Shown: positions 10,492-19,423, counted from the first letter of the stretch. The stretch: DNA of 64,000 nt from Flavobacterium macrobrachii (GCF_014486675.1 NZ_JACTAC010000006.1:1-64000), one strand, 5' to 3'. Numbers and translations are program-made. The notes: generated by a model from the letters alone, not told the origin.

Positions 10492-10872
10492 ATGATTGAT
10501 GAAAAATTAAGATACTCAGATGCTGATTTAGCAGAGTTCAAAGAAATTATTGTAGCAAAAATTGAAAAAGCAAAAGCCGATTTAGAGCTGATAAAAAGCG
10601 CTTATATGAATGATTTAAATAATGGTACTGATGATACATCGCCGACGTTTAAAGCATTCGAAGAAGGAAGCGAAACCATGTCTAAAGAAGCTAACTCGCA
10701 GTTGGCAATACGTCAAGAAAAGTTTATTCGCGACTTAAAAAATGCTCTTTTCCGTGTAGAAAACAAAACCTATGGTATTTGTAAAGTAACTGGAAAGCTA
10801 ATTGGCAAAGAAAGATTAAAAATCGTTCCTCATGCAACGATGAGTATCGAGGCAAAAAACCTACAACGATAA
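10492..10872 (+). CDS. TraR/DksA-family protein with degenerate zinc finger
   Basis: Small protein of 126 residues with the coiled-coil layout of DksA/TraR regulators, which enter the RNA polymerase secondary channel. The middle part (about 18-90) is highly charged and helical, and the C-terminal motif NKTYGICKVTGKLIGKERL sits where the zinc finger normally lies. Only Cys97 of the usual four cysteines remains, with Thr100 at the CxxC partner position, so zinc binding is unlikely. It follows ileS by 12 bp, probably in one transcript, and ends before a strong terminator. The family call is good; whether it binds RNA polymerase is unknown. Confidence 0.85.
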   Translation: MIDEKLRYSDADLAEFKEIIVAKIEKAKADLELIKSAYMNDLNNGTDDTSPTFKAFEEGSETMSKEANSQLAIRQEKFIRDLKNALFRVENKTYGICKVTGKLIGKERLKIVPHATMSIEAKNLQR

Positions 10873-10893
10873 TCCGTTAAAAATAAATTCTTT

Positions 10894-10922
10894 AACGCTC
10901 CTTTTTGGAGCGTTATTTTTTT
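10894..10922 (+). terminator. Rho-independent terminator after ileS and the DksA-like gene
   Basis: An 8-bp perfect stem, AACGCTCC with GGAGCGTT, a TTTTT loop and then ATTTTTTT. Confidence 0.9.
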
Positions 10923-10934
10923 AGAAAAAAACAC

Positions 10935-10942
10935 TATTTTTG
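10935..10942 (+). promoter_or_regulatory. -7 promoter box for lspA
   Basis: TATTTTTG, an exact TAnnTTTG match, sits 12 bp after the preceding terminator T-run and 19 bp before the lspA ATG at 10962. Confidence 0.6.
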
Positions 10943-10961
10943 CGCCACTAAAAATCAAACA

Positions 10962-11576
10962 ATGTCATTACGAAATTCCGTCTTTTTAATTGCCCTAATT
11001 CTGGTAATAGACCAATTTTCAAAAATATATATCAAAACTAATTTTATTCTTGGTGAAGAAGTAAAAGTTTTTGATTGGTTTAAAATTCTATTTATTGAAA
11101 ATGAAGGAATGGCTTGGGGAACAAAAATTCCTGGACAATACGGAAAATTAATCCTAACCGTTTTCAGAATTGTCGTGGTTTGTGGAATTGCCTATTGGTT
11201 ATACGATTCAAGCAAAAAACATTGCTCAAACTTTTTAATGGTTTCTATTTCATTAATTTTTGCTGGTGCTGTTGGAAACATCATAGATTCAGTATTTTAT
11301 GGACAACTTTTTAGTGATAGTCATTATCAATTAGCCGAAATGTTTACCGACGAACCTTATCAAAAATGGTTTCACGGCGAAGTAGTTGATATGTTATACT
11401 TCCCAATAATTGAAGGTACTTTTCCAGAATGGTTGCCAATTTGGGGCGGCGAACCGTTCAAATTTTTTAACGCTATTTTCAATGTTGCCGATGTGGCTAT
11501 TTCAACTGGAATTGGAATTTTAATTGTGTTCAACAAAAGAGCTTTTGCTAAACCTGAATCTATCAAAAGTTATTAA
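10962..11576 (+). CDS. lspA: lipoprotein signal peptidase
   Basis: Signal peptidase II of 204 residues, an inner-membrane aspartyl protease that cleaves prolipoproteins. The family motifs are in order: DQFSK near the N-terminus, NEGMAWG, the first catalytic Asp in GNIIDS, VVDMLYFP, and the second catalytic Asp in FNVADVAIS. Four hydrophobic segments are visible. A loop between GNIIDS and VVDM (about SDSHYQLAEMFTDEPYQKW) makes it longer than E. coli LspA (164), which I believe is usual in Bacteroidota. An open frame reaches back to 10905, but that runs through the preceding terminator; the ATG at 10962 follows a promoter box. The 3' end overlaps the convergent cyclo-ligase gene by 14 bp. Confidence 0.93.
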   Translation: MSLRNSVFLIALILVIDQFSKIYIKTNFILGEEVKVFDWFKILFIENEGMAWGTKIPGQYGKLILTVFRIVVVCGIAYWLYDSSKKHCSNFLMVSISLIFAGAVGNIIDSVFYGQLFSDSHYQLAEMFTDEPYQKWFHGEVVDMLYFPIIEGTFPEWLPIWGGEPFKFFNAIFNVADVAISTGIGILIVFNKRAFAKPESIKSY

Positions 11577-12126
11577 TTCCAAAAGGCGTTACACAATAAT
11601 CCAATCGAATATCAGTTTTAAAAACATCATCAATAATTTCTTCGGGTTCAAAGAAAGACAATCCTATTTTTATCACGTCTTCACGGCATTTGGCTAAAAA
11701 ATTATCGTAGAAACCTTTCCCATAACCAACTCGATTTCCATTTTTGTCAATTGCTAAAAGCGGTACAAAAACTACATCAATTTTAGAAACAAGAACTTCC
11801 AATCCATCAATTGGCTCAGGAATATTGTATTCGTTTTTCTTGAATTTGGTGTTGTCTGTTAAAAGATAATGCGTCATTTCATGAGTTTTAAAATCACTTT
11901 TAGAAACCACAATTTCTTTATCTTTTCCTGCTAAAATTTGTAAAATAAACTCAGTATCAACTTCTTTCTGTTCTTCTATGTTTAGAAACAAATGAAAATA
12001 GGTTTTCTCCCAAATATTCAACTGCAATAATCGATTAGCTATCGCCAAACTTTTATCTTCGATTTCTTCTGTAGAAAGTTGATTTCGTAATGCTTTGTAT
12101 TTTTGTCTCAGTTCATTTTTATTCAT
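11563..12126 (-). CDS. 5-formyltetrahydrofolate cyclo-ligase
   Basis: Enzyme of 187 residues that uses ATP to convert 5-formyl-THF to 5,10-methenyl-THF, returning folate stored as 5-formyl-THF to one-carbon metabolism. The family shows in the N-terminal KNELRQKYKALRNQLS and the ATP/substrate loop NRVGYGKGFYDNFLA. Length is typical (180-200). It is transcribed toward lspA and overlaps its end by 14 bp, so both stop codons lie within the partner gene. No clear minus-strand TAnnTTTG box is seen upstream. The gene is sometimes called fau or ygfA. Confidence 0.92.
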   Translation of the reverse strand: MNKNELRQKYKALRNQLSTEEIEDKSLAIANRLLQLNIWEKTYFHLFLNIEEQKEVDTEFILQILAGKDKEIVVSKSDFKTHEMTHYLLTDNTKFKKNEYNIPEPIDGLEVLVSKIDVVFVPLLAIDKNGNRVGYGKGFYDNFLAKCREDVIKIGLSFFEPEEIIDDVFKTDIRLDYCVTPFGINNF

Positions 12127-12171
12127 GTAGTAAAAGTAAAAAACGCATTTGCTTTATGAAAGAATTAAAGT

Positions 12172-12179
12172 TAAATTTG
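12172..12179 (+). promoter_or_regulatory. possible -7 promoter box for uvrC
   Basis: TAAATTTG matches TAnnTTTG exactly but lies 118 bp upstream of the uvrC ATG, so the leader would be long. Assignment is tentative. Confidence 0.35.
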
Positions 12180-12297
12180 TTTAAAGAAAGCATAACAAAT
12201 AAACAATCCGAAAAATACGTTTAATCTGTAGCTAATTTTTGCATCAATATCAAGTGCTATAATTCAAAAATCATCAATCGTTAATCTTCAATCATAA

Positions 12298-14097
12298 ATG
12301 CTTCTTCCATCTTTAGAACTTCAAATACAAACACTTCCAGATAATCCTGGAGTATATCAGTATTATGATAAAGAAGGTAAAATTCTTTACGTTGGAAAAG
12401 CAAAAAATCTTAAGAAAAGAGTTTCATCTTATTTCAATAAAATTCACGATAACGGAAAAACAAATGTACTAGTTCGCAAAATTGTAACAATAAAACATAT
12501 TATAGTTTCATCCGAACAAGATGCGCTTTTGTTGGAAAATAATTTAATTAAAAAACTCCAGCCACGTTACAATGTCTTATTACGAGATGATAAAACCTAT
12601 CCTTGGATTTGTATTAAAAAAGAACCTTTTTCTAGAATATTTCCAACGCGTAGAATGATAAAAGACGGTTCAGAATATTTTGGACCTTATACCAATTTTA
12701 AAACGGTAAACACCATTTTAGATTTAATAAAAGAGTTATATCCATTACGAACGTGTAACTACGATTTAACCGAAAATAACATTGAAAAAGGGAAATATAA
12801 AGTTTGTTTAGAATTTCATATCGGTAATTGTAAAGGCGGATGTGAAGGCTATGAGTTATTGGAGAATTACCAAAAACAAGTCGATGCAATTCGCGAAATA
12901 TTGAAAGGAAATTTCAAAGAAAGTTTGAAAGATTTCAAAACCAAAATGCACGAATTTGCTGCCAATATGCAATTTGAAGAAGCCCAAAAAATCAAAGAAA
13001 AAATAGAAGTTCTCGAAAATTATCAATCGCGTTCAACGGTTTTAAACCCAAAGATATCCAACATCGATGTACTTTCTATTGTTTCCGACGAAACTATGGC
13101 TTATGTTAATTTTCTGCAAATTGCTCATGGCGCAATCATTCGTTCTCATACTTTAGAATTAAAGAAAAAATTAGACGAAACCAACGAAGAACTATTAGAA
13201 TTGGCAGTTGTAGAACTTCGAGAGCGTTTTCATTTGACTACAAAAGAAATAATATTGCCGTTTCCACTCGATTTTGGTGATAAAATTAAAGTTACCGTTC
13301 CACAACTAGGAGACAAAAAACAAATTTTAGAATTATCCGAACGAAATGCCAAATATTATCGACTAGAACAATTAAAACAAATTCAAATTGTCGATCCTGA
13401 ACGTCACACCAATCGAATTATGGCGCAAATGCAAAAAGATTTACGCCTTTCCGTCGAGCCTCGATATATAGAATGTTTTGACAACTCCAATATTCAAGGA
13501 ACCAATCCTGTAGCAGCTTGCGTAGTTTTTAAAGACGGAAAACCATCTAAAAAAGACTATCGCCATTTCAATATAAAAACCGTTGAAGGTCCAAACGATT
13601 TTGCCTCAATGGAAGAAGTGGTTTACCGAAGGTACAAAAGATTATTAGACGAAAACCAACCTTTGCCACAACTAATCATCATCGATGGTGGAAAAGGACA
13701 ACTTTCATCTGCCTTAAAAAGCATCGATGACTTAGGTTTGCGAGGAAAAATAGCCATCATTGGCATTGCAAAACGACTAGAAGAACTTTTTTATCCAGGC
13801 GATTCAGCACCATTATATCTTGATAAAAAATCGGAAACCTTAAAAGTCATCCAATATCTTCGAAACGAAGCTCACCGATTTGGAATAACTTTTCATCGTG
13901 ATAAAAGAAGTAAATCGGCATTAAATTCGTCTATTGAAACCATTCCAGGAATCGGCGAAAAAACCATGCTCACGTTAATAAAACATTTCAAAAGTGTTAA
14001 AAGATTAAAATTAGCCACCGAAAAAGAAATTTCTGAAGTAGTTGGAGCATCAAAAGCAAAAAAAATTTCCGACTTTTACAAAGACATTAAACCATAA
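12298..14097 (+). CDS. uvrC: UvrABC system protein C
   Basis: Excinuclease subnuclease of 599 residues, which makes both incisions in nucleotide excision repair. The N-terminal GIY-YIG nuclease (about 15-93) has PGVYQYYDKEGKILYVGKAK. A UVR motif around 205-240 (FAANMQFEEAQKIKEKIEVL) contacts UvrB. The RNase H-like C-terminal nuclease has YIECFDNSNIQGTNPVAACV, and tandem helix-hairpin-helix motifs end the protein (SIETIPGIGEKTMLTLIKHF). Length matches the family. The patatin-type gene follows, its 5' region occupied by repeats. Confidence 0.96.
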   Translation: MLLPSLELQIQTLPDNPGVYQYYDKEGKILYVGKAKNLKKRVSSYFNKIHDNGKTNVLVRKIVTIKHIIVSSEQDALLLENNLIKKLQPRYNVLLRDDKTYPWICIKKEPFSRIFPTRRMIKDGSEYFGPYTNFKTVNTILDLIKELYPLRTCNYDLTENNIEKGKYKVCLEFHIGNCKGGCEGYELLENYQKQVDAIREILKGNFKESLKDFKTKMHEFAANMQFEEAQKIKEKIEVLENYQSRSTVLNPKISNIDVLSIVSDETMAYVNFLQIAHGAIIRSHTLELKKKLDETNEELLELAVVELRERFHLTTKEIILPFPLDFGDKIKVTVPQLGDKKQILELSERNAKYYRLEQLKQIQIVDPERHTNRIMAQMQKDLRLSVEPRYIECFDNSNIQGTNPVAACVVFKDGKPSKKDYRHFNIKTVEGPNDFASMEEVVYRRYKRLLDENQPLPQLIIIDGGKGQLSSALKSIDDLGLRGKIAIIGIAKRLEELFYPGDSAPLYLDKKSETLKVIQYLRNEAHRFGITFHRDKRSKSALNSSIETIPGIGEKTMLTLIKHFKSVKRLKLATEKEISEVVGASKAKKISDFYKDIKP

Positions 14098-14130
14098 ATT
14101 TTTTGAGCGAATGTTAATATTCTGTCTGTT

Positions 14131-14196
14131 AGCCATTATCCTGCTTTTCACTCTATCTTTTTTTTACAAAAAAAGGATGCCGTTTCAATCAGGGCT
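14131..14196 (+). repeat. dispersed hairpin repeat, copy 1
   Basis: The element runs from AGCCATTATCCTGC to ATCAGGGCT, with a T-run/A-run hairpin (TTTTTTTTACAAAAAAA) at its centre. It aligns with the element at 19424-19506: an AGC(T/C)A-TCC(C/T)GCT start, CAATC or CTATC before the T-run, GGAT after the A-run, and ATC(G/A)GGGCT at the end. It lies between uvrC and the patatin signal peptide. Confidence 0.7.
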
Positions 14197-16468
14197 GGTT
14201 AGCATTCGTCTTTTGAAAAATTCAATTTCCATAACTCGAAACCCGAAACCCGCACCTCGCAACTCGCAACTCGCAATTTTTTTAATAATAACTTCCGCCT
14301 TGCTTCTTCCATCTTCCATCTTTTCACAAGACACAATTCCACGAAAAAAAATCGGATTAGTACTTTCTGGCGGCGGCGCAAAAGGATTTGCACACATTGG
14401 CGTTCTAAAAGTTTTGGAGCAAGCAGGCGTAAAAATAGATTACATTGGCGGAACAAGTATGGGCGCAGTTGTTGGCGGATTATATGCTTCAGGCTATAGC
14501 GCAACCCAAATAGATTCTATTTTCCACAACACCAATTTTGATGAATTGCTTCAAGACTACATTCCGCGTTCGTCCAAAAGTTTTTATGAAAAACTAAACG
14601 ACGAAAAATATGCCATTTCTTTGCCGTTCAACAAATTCAAAATTGGAATTCCAGTAGCACTTTCAAAAGGAATGTACAACTATAATATGCTAGCAAAACT
14701 AACCCATAATGTTAGACATATTCGAAACTTCAACCAATTACCTATTCCATTTATTTGTGTCGCTACCGATATTGAAACTGGTAAAGAAGTATTGCTTCGT
14801 AAAGGTTACCTTGCACAAGCCATGATGGCAAGTTCTGCATTTCCATCTTTGTTTTCACCTGTAGAAATCGATGGAAAAATACTTATCGATGGTGGCGTTA
14901 CCAATAATTATCCAGCAGAAGAGCTTCGTAAAATGGGCGCAGAAATAATCATTGGTGTTGATGTTCAAGACGATTTAAAAGACAGAGAATCGCTAAAAGA
15001 TGCCACTCGAATTTTGGTTCAAATCACCAATTTAGAGATGATTAACAAGATGAAAGAAAAAACCAAAATCACCGATATCTACATTAAACCGGATATTTCA
15101 AACTATGGTGTAATTTCATTTGACGAAGGAAAAGAAATCATCAAAAAAGGCGAAGAAGCTGCATTTGCAGTTTATGACCAAATAAAAAAACTGGGTACAG
15201 AAAATGAAGCTCAACATTTAGAAAAAGTAGATGAATGTCTCGATGTTCAAGGAATAACAATTTCAAAAATGGACAATTATACTCGCTCATATGTTGTTGG
15301 AAAACTTCGTTTTAAAGCTCCAAAAGAAATCAATTATGACGATTTAAAAACGGGTATTAACAACTTAAACGCTACTCAAAACTTTAGCCGAATTAGCTAT
15401 TCATTGGAACCAAAAGACAATGGCGACGAACTAAAAATCAATTTATCTGAAAATGAAAATAAAACCTTACTCAAATTTGGTTTGCATTATGACGGATTAT
15501 ACAAAAGTGCTATTTTGGTTAATGTAACTCATAAAAAATCAGTATTTAAAAACGATGTTTTATCGATAGATTTAGCACTTGGCGATAATATTCGATATAA
15601 TCTTGATTACTACATAGACAATGGTTTTTACTGGAGTTTTGGAATAAAATCACGATTTAATAAATTCAATCGAAACGTCAAAACCGATTTCAACGACGGA
15701 GCATTATTTGAACAAACAGGACTAAATTCGCTAAATATGGATTTTTCTGACTTGACCAATCAAATCTATGTTCAAAGTGTTTTTATTCAAAAATACTTGA
15801 TTGGCGCAGGTTTAGAACACAAATATCTTAGAATTGAAACCGAAAATTTAGATGATACCGATCGAATTTTTGAAAACAGCACCTACATTAGTGCATTTGG
15901 ATATTTAAAATACGACTCCTTTGACAACCGATATTTTCCAAAAAATGGGTTACTTTTTTCGGGAGATATTCAAACTTTTCTTTATTCGTCTGATTATACA
16001 AAAGAATTTAAGCGATTTTCAATTGCAAAAGGTGAAATTGGTTTTGCCAAAAACTTTGCCAAAAAATGGACTTTAAAAATTCAATCAGAAGTTGGATTTA
16101 AAATTGGCAACGAAAGTGTGGATTTCTTCGACTTTGTTCTTGGCGGTTATGGAAATTTAACAATTAATAATTTCAAACATTTTTTTGGCTATGATTTTTT
16201 GAGTATTTCTGCCGATAGCTACATAAAATCATGTTTTACAGTTGATTATGAAATATACAAACGCAATCATTTCAACTTTTCTGCCAATTATGCCAATTTA
16301 GAAAACAATCTTTTTGAAACAGGAAATTGGTTTTCAAGACCTAAATTTAGCGGATATGCTATTGGATATGGCTACGAATCAGTGGTAGGTCCAATCGAAA
16401 TAAAATATACTTGGTCGCCTGAATTACCCAAAGGCTACACCATGATTAACGTTGGTTTTTGGTTTTAA
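14177..16468 (+). CDS. patatin-like phospholipase with C-terminal outer-membrane barrel
   Basis: Two-part protein of about 763 residues from this start. The patatin domain has the oxyanion loop SGGGAKGFAHIG, nucleophile motif GTSMG (Ser139 counted from an upstream ATG at 14042) and catalytic DGG in LIDGGVTNNYP. The C-terminal half is an Omp85/BamA-like barrel ending in MINVGFWF with a terminal aromatic residue. This is the layout of PlpD-type secreted lipases (type Vd secretion). The start is unclear: ATGs at 14042 (inside uvrC), 14111 and 14177 are in frame, and the last two lie in or beside repeats. The signal peptide core (LAIFLIITSALLLPSSIFSQ) has no close Met. Start 14177 gives the most plausible signal peptide, with an unusually long n-region. 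Confidence 0.88.
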   Translation: MPFQSGLVSIRLLKNSISITRNPKPAPRNSQLAIFLIITSALLLPSSIFSQDTIPRKKIGLVLSGGGAKGFAHIGVLKVLEQAGVKIDYIGGTSMGAVVGGLYASGYSATQIDSIFHNTNFDELLQDYIPRSSKSFYEKLNDEKYAISLPFNKFKIGIPVALSKGMYNYNMLAKLTHNVRHIRNFNQLPIPFICVATDIETGKEVLLRKGYLAQAMMASSAFPSLFSPVEIDGKILIDGGVTNNYPAEELRKMGAEIIIGVDVQDDLKDRESLKDATRILVQITNLEMINKMKEKTKITDIYIKPDISNYGVISFDEGKEIIKKGEEAAFAVYDQIKKLGTENEAQHLEKVDECLDVQGITISKMDNYTRSYVVGKLRFKAPKEINYDDLKTGINNLNATQNFSRISYSLEPKDNGDELKINLSENENKTLLKFGLHYDGLYKSAILVNVTHKKSVFKNDVLSIDLALGDNIRYNLDYYIDNGFYWSFGIKSRFNKFNRNVKTDFNDGALFEQTGLNSLNMDFSDLTNQIYVQSVFIQKYLIGAGLEHKYLRIETENLDDTDRIFENSTYISAFGYLKYDSFDNRYFPKNGLLFSGDIQTFLYSSDYTKEFKRFSIAKGEIGFAKNFAKKWTLKIQSEVGFKIGNESVDFFDFVLGGYGNLTINNFKHFFGYDFLSISADSYIKSCFTVDYEIYKRNHFNFSANYANLENNLFETGNWFSRPKFSGYAIGYGYESVVGPIEIKYTWSPELPKGYTMINVGFWF
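14233..14274 (+). repeat. heptamer tandem repeat (AACTCGC type, 6 units)
   Basis: Six consecutive 7-bp units: AACTCGA, AACCCGA, AACCCGC, ACCTCGC, AACTCGC, AACTCGC. The 42-bp array keeps frame and is translated as part of the n-region of the patatin-barrel signal peptide. Confidence 0.88.
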
Positions 16469-16513
16469 TTTCCACAAAAAACTGCATTTTTTTATAAATT
16501 GAACATAAAAAAC

Positions 16514-16521
16514 TATATTTG
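16514..16521 (+). promoter_or_regulatory. -7 promoter box for the amino acid permease
   Basis: TATATTTG, an exact TAnnTTTG match, 32 bp before the permease ATG. Confidence 0.6.
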
Positions 16522-16553
16522 AAACCTAAACATTAACTAAAAAAACCAAAAAT

Positions 16554-17990
16554 ATGTCTATTTGGAAAAGAAAATCATTAGATGTTCTATTAAACGAAGC
16601 CGACGAATCTGAAAAAGGTTTAAAAAGAACATTATCTTCAAGAGCTTTAGTTGCGTTAGGAATTGGAGCTATTATTGGCGCAGGATTATTTTCATTAACA
16701 GGTATTGCAGCTGCTGATCATGCTGGTCCAGCCGTAACACTTTCTTTCGTTTTAGCTGCAGTTGGTTGTGCCTTTGCTGGTTTATGCTATGCAGAATTTG
16801 CATCCATGATTCCTGTTGCTGGAAGTGCTTACACCTATTCTTATGCAACCATGGGTGAATTTGTAGCTTGGATAATTGGTTGGGATTTAGTTTTAGAATA
16901 TGCACTTGGAGCAGCAACAGTCGGAGTAAGTTGGGGTTCATATCTAAATAAATTATTGGCCCAATTTGGAATGTCTATTCCACCAGAGTTTTCAAGCGCA
17001 CCTGCCGAAGGCGGAATTATCAATTTGCCTGCTATTTTTATTGTTTGTGTACTCTCAATGTTATTGATTAGAGGAACAAAAGAGTCAGCATTTGTGAACA
17101 ATATTTTGGTGGTAATGAAGTTGATTGTGGTAATTATTTTCATCGTTTTAGGATGGCAATACATCAACCCAGATTTTCACGTTCCTTACATTCCTGAATA
17201 TGTTCCAGCTCACGTAACTGAAACTGGTGAAAAAGTAGGCGAATTTGGAGGAATGTCTGGTATTGCTGCAGGAGCAGGTTTAGTATTCTTTGCATTCATT
17301 GGATTTGATGCCGTTTCAACCGCAGCACAAGAAGCTAAAAATCCCCAAAAAGGAATGCCAATCGGAATTCTTGGTTCATTAGCAATTTGTACTATTCTTT
17401 ATGTTTTGTTTTCTTATGTAATGACTGGATTAGTACCTTATGCAGAATTTAAAGGCGATGCTTCTCCAGCAGCAACTGCATTTGCTGTAACAGGATATAC
17501 TTTTTTACAAACCGGACTTATCGTAGCCATTCTTGCTGGATATACTTCTGTAATTTTAGTAATGTTGATGGGGCAAAGTCGTGTTTTCTACTCTATGAGT
17601 AACGATGGACTTTTACCAAAATTCTTTGGAGATATTCACAAAAAATTTAGAACACCATGGAAAACTAATATTTTCTTCATGGTCTTTGTAAGTATATTTG
17701 CAGGATTTGTTCCTATCAAAGATTTAGGTCACATGGTAAGTATCGGAACGCTCTTTGCATTTTCTTTAGTATGCCTAGGAATTTTAATCATGCGTAAAAA
17801 AATGCCCGATGCACCACGTTCATTTAAAGTGCCATTAGTTCCGTTTGTTCCGATTGCTGGAATCGTAGTTTGTTTCTACCTAATGTATGCTTTACCTGGA
17901 GAAAGTTGGTTACGACTTTTAATTTGGATGGCATTAGGCGTTTCTTTGTACTTTATATATGGAAAGAAAAACAGCAAATTAAACAACTAG
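16554..17990 (+). CDS. APC-superfamily amino acid permease
   Basis: Inner-membrane permease of 478 residues with about 12 hydrophobic segments. Hallmarks of the cationic amino acid transporter branch are present: LGIGAIIGAGLFSLTGIAA in TM1, YAEFASMIPVAGSAYTYSY in TM3, and the FFAFIGFDAVSTAAQEAKNP stretch. The family moves amino acids by proton coupling or exchange; the substrate cannot be read from the sequence. It is a single-gene unit with its own promoter and terminator, and lies upstream of tyrosine catabolism genes, so a role in amino acid uptake for catabolism is possible but unproven. Confidence 0.9.
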   Translation: MSIWKRKSLDVLLNEADESEKGLKRTLSSRALVALGIGAIIGAGLFSLTGIAAADHAGPAVTLSFVLAAVGCAFAGLCYAEFASMIPVAGSAYTYSYATMGEFVAWIIGWDLVLEYALGAATVGVSWGSYLNKLLAQFGMSIPPEFSSAPAEGGIINLPAIFIVCVLSMLLIRGTKESAFVNNILVVMKLIVVIIFIVLGWQYINPDFHVPYIPEYVPAHVTETGEKVGEFGGMSGIAAGAGLVFFAFIGFDAVSTAAQEAKNPQKGMPIGILGSLAICTILYVLFSYVMTGLVPYAEFKGDASPAATAFAVTGYTFLQTGLIVAILAGYTSVILVMLMGQSRVFYSMSNDGLLPKFFGDIHKKFRTPWKTNIFFMVFVSIFAGFVPIKDLGHMVSIGTLFAFSLVCLGILIMRKKMPDAPRSFKVPLVPFVPIAGIVVCFYLMYALPGESWLRLLIWMALGVSLYFIYGKKNSKLNN

Positions 17991-18008
17991 TTTAGTCACA
18001 AAATAAAT

Positions 18009-18048
18009 AAAAAGGATTAATGATTTATAAAATTGTTAATCCTTTTTT
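18009..18048 (+). terminator. Rho-independent terminator after the permease
   Basis: A perfect 12-bp stem (18009-18020 with 18036-18047, AAAAAGGATTAA/TTAATCCTTTTT) with a 15-nt loop. The T-run forms the end of the 3' arm. Confidence 0.8.
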
Positions 18049-18112
18049 GCTTTTTATAAAAATTTGATAATTATCATTTCAAAAAAATATATTTTTACGA
18101 TATTTGTATGGT

Positions 18113-18178
18113 ATGAAAACACCTTGGGAAAATTTATTGTCTCATTTGAAATTCCTCATCAAGAGAAATCCTGAATGA
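18113..18178 (+). CDS. possible 21-residue small ORF upstream of hmgA
   Basis: ATG to TGA encodes MKTPWENLLSHLKFLIKRNPE, starting 80 bp before the end of the hmgA leader. A near-consensus -7 box (GATATTTG) sits about 6 bp upstream, so the ATG would be almost at the 5' end of a transcript. There is no run of Tyr or Phe codons that would suggest attenuation by tyrosine. It may be a leader peptide, a real microprotein or chance. Confidence 0.2.
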   Translation: MKTPWENLLSHLKFLIKRNPE

Positions 18179-18258
18179 GTTGTACTTGTTATTTTTAACT
18201 TCTAAGTTTTTAAAAAACTCTAAACCTTATTATTGTTAAACTTTAAACAAAAAAACAA

Positions 18259-19416
18259 ATGCCAATATACCATAAACTCGGTAACTTTCCTCAAAAAAGA
18301 CACACACTGTTTGAAAAACCAACAGGTGGTTTCTATTACGAACAACTGTTTGGAACGGAAGGTTTTCATGGACATTCGTCACTTTTATACCATGTTCACA
18401 GACCAACGCAAGTAAAAGAAATTACAAAATCTTATTCTGTTGAGCCTAAAATTGCAATCGACAAAAACATAAAATCATTACTATTAAAAGGTTTTGAAAT
18501 AAAACCAGAAAACGATTTTATAGACAGCCGAAAAGCAATGCTAGTCAATAAAGATTGTATTATTGGATTAGCAGCACCAAAAGAGTCGTTGCGTAACTAT
18601 TTCTATAAAAATGCCGATGCCGACGAAATGATTTTCATCCACAAAGGTTCAGGAACACTACGAACAATGATGGGAAATATCCCTTTCGAATATGGAGATT
18701 ATCTTATTATTCCACGTGGAATTATTTACCAAATAGATTTCGAAACTTCCGAAAATCGCTTGTTCTACGTAGAATCTTTTGCGCCATTTTATACACCAAA
18801 ACGCTATAAAAACGAATCTGGACAACACCTTGAACATTCTCCATTTTGTGAACGTGATTTTAAATTACCTTCTGAATTAGAAACTTACGATGAAAAAGGA
18901 GATTTTCTAATCAAAATCAAAAAAGAAGGAATGATGCACGAAGTAGTTTATGCTACACATCCTTTTGACGTTATAGGTTGGGATGGCTATAATTTCCCGT
19001 ATGGATTTTCAATTCATAATTTCGAACCAATAACTGGACGTGTACATTTGCCACCGCCAATTCACCAAACATTTGAGACATCAACTTTTGTAGTTTGTTC
19101 ATTTTGCCCAAGATTATACGATTATCATCCAAAAGCAATTCCTGCACCATATAACCATAGCAATATCGATTCTGATGAAGTTCTATACTATGTCGATGGC
19201 GATTTTATGTCAAGAAATAACATCGAACAAGGACACATCACTTTACATCCAAAAGGAATTCCTCATGGTCCAGCACCAGGAGCAATGGAACGAAGCATCG
19301 GTCACAAAGAAACCCTAGAACTTGCCGTTATGGTGGACACTTTCCGCCCATTAATGGTTACAGAAGAAGCCATGGGAATCGATGATGGAAAATATTATAA
19401 ATCTTGGATCGAGTAA
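18259..19416 (+). CDS. hmgA: homogentisate 1,2-dioxygenase
   Basis: Cupin-fold Fe(II) dioxygenase of 385 residues that opens the ring of homogentisate to maleylacetoacetate in tyrosine and phenylalanine catabolism. Family signatures include HGHSSLLYHVHRPTQV near the N-terminus, MIFIHKGSGTLRTMMG in the cupin core, and the C-terminal metal region with PAPYNHSNIDSDEVLYYVDG and HPKGIPHGPAPG, whose histidines and glutamate match the expected iron-ligand zone. It is shorter than the human enzyme (445), as in other Bacteroidota. An alternative frame at 18233 is a shadow. It lies directly upstream of hppD, whose product supplies the substrate. Confidence 0.93.
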   Translation: MPIYHKLGNFPQKRHTLFEKPTGGFYYEQLFGTEGFHGHSSLLYHVHRPTQVKEITKSYSVEPKIAIDKNIKSLLLKGFEIKPENDFIDSRKAMLVNKDCIIGLAAPKESLRNYFYKNADADEMIFIHKGSGTLRTMMGNIPFEYGDYLIIPRGIIYQIDFETSENRLFYVESFAPFYTPKRYKNESGQHLEHSPFCERDFKLPSELETYDEKGDFLIKIKKEGMMHEVVYATHPFDVIGWDGYNFPYGFSIHNFEPITGRVHLPPPIHQTFETSTFVVCSFCPRLYDYHPKAIPAPYNHSNIDSDEVLYYVDGDFMSRNNIEQGHITLHPKGIPHGPAPGAMERSIGHKETLELAVMVDTFRPLMVTEEAMGIDDGKYYKSWIE

Positions 19417-19423
19417 TTTTTTC

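Noticed and set aside
14199-14504. Minus-strand frames over the patatin gene start (about 70-100 codons)
   Set aside because: They translate the heptamer array and patatin motifs in reverse; no family resemblance.
18233-18415. Short plus-strand ORF overlapping the hmgA start
   Set aside because: Out of frame with hmgA and not conserved in type; hmgA from 18259 has the family N-terminus.
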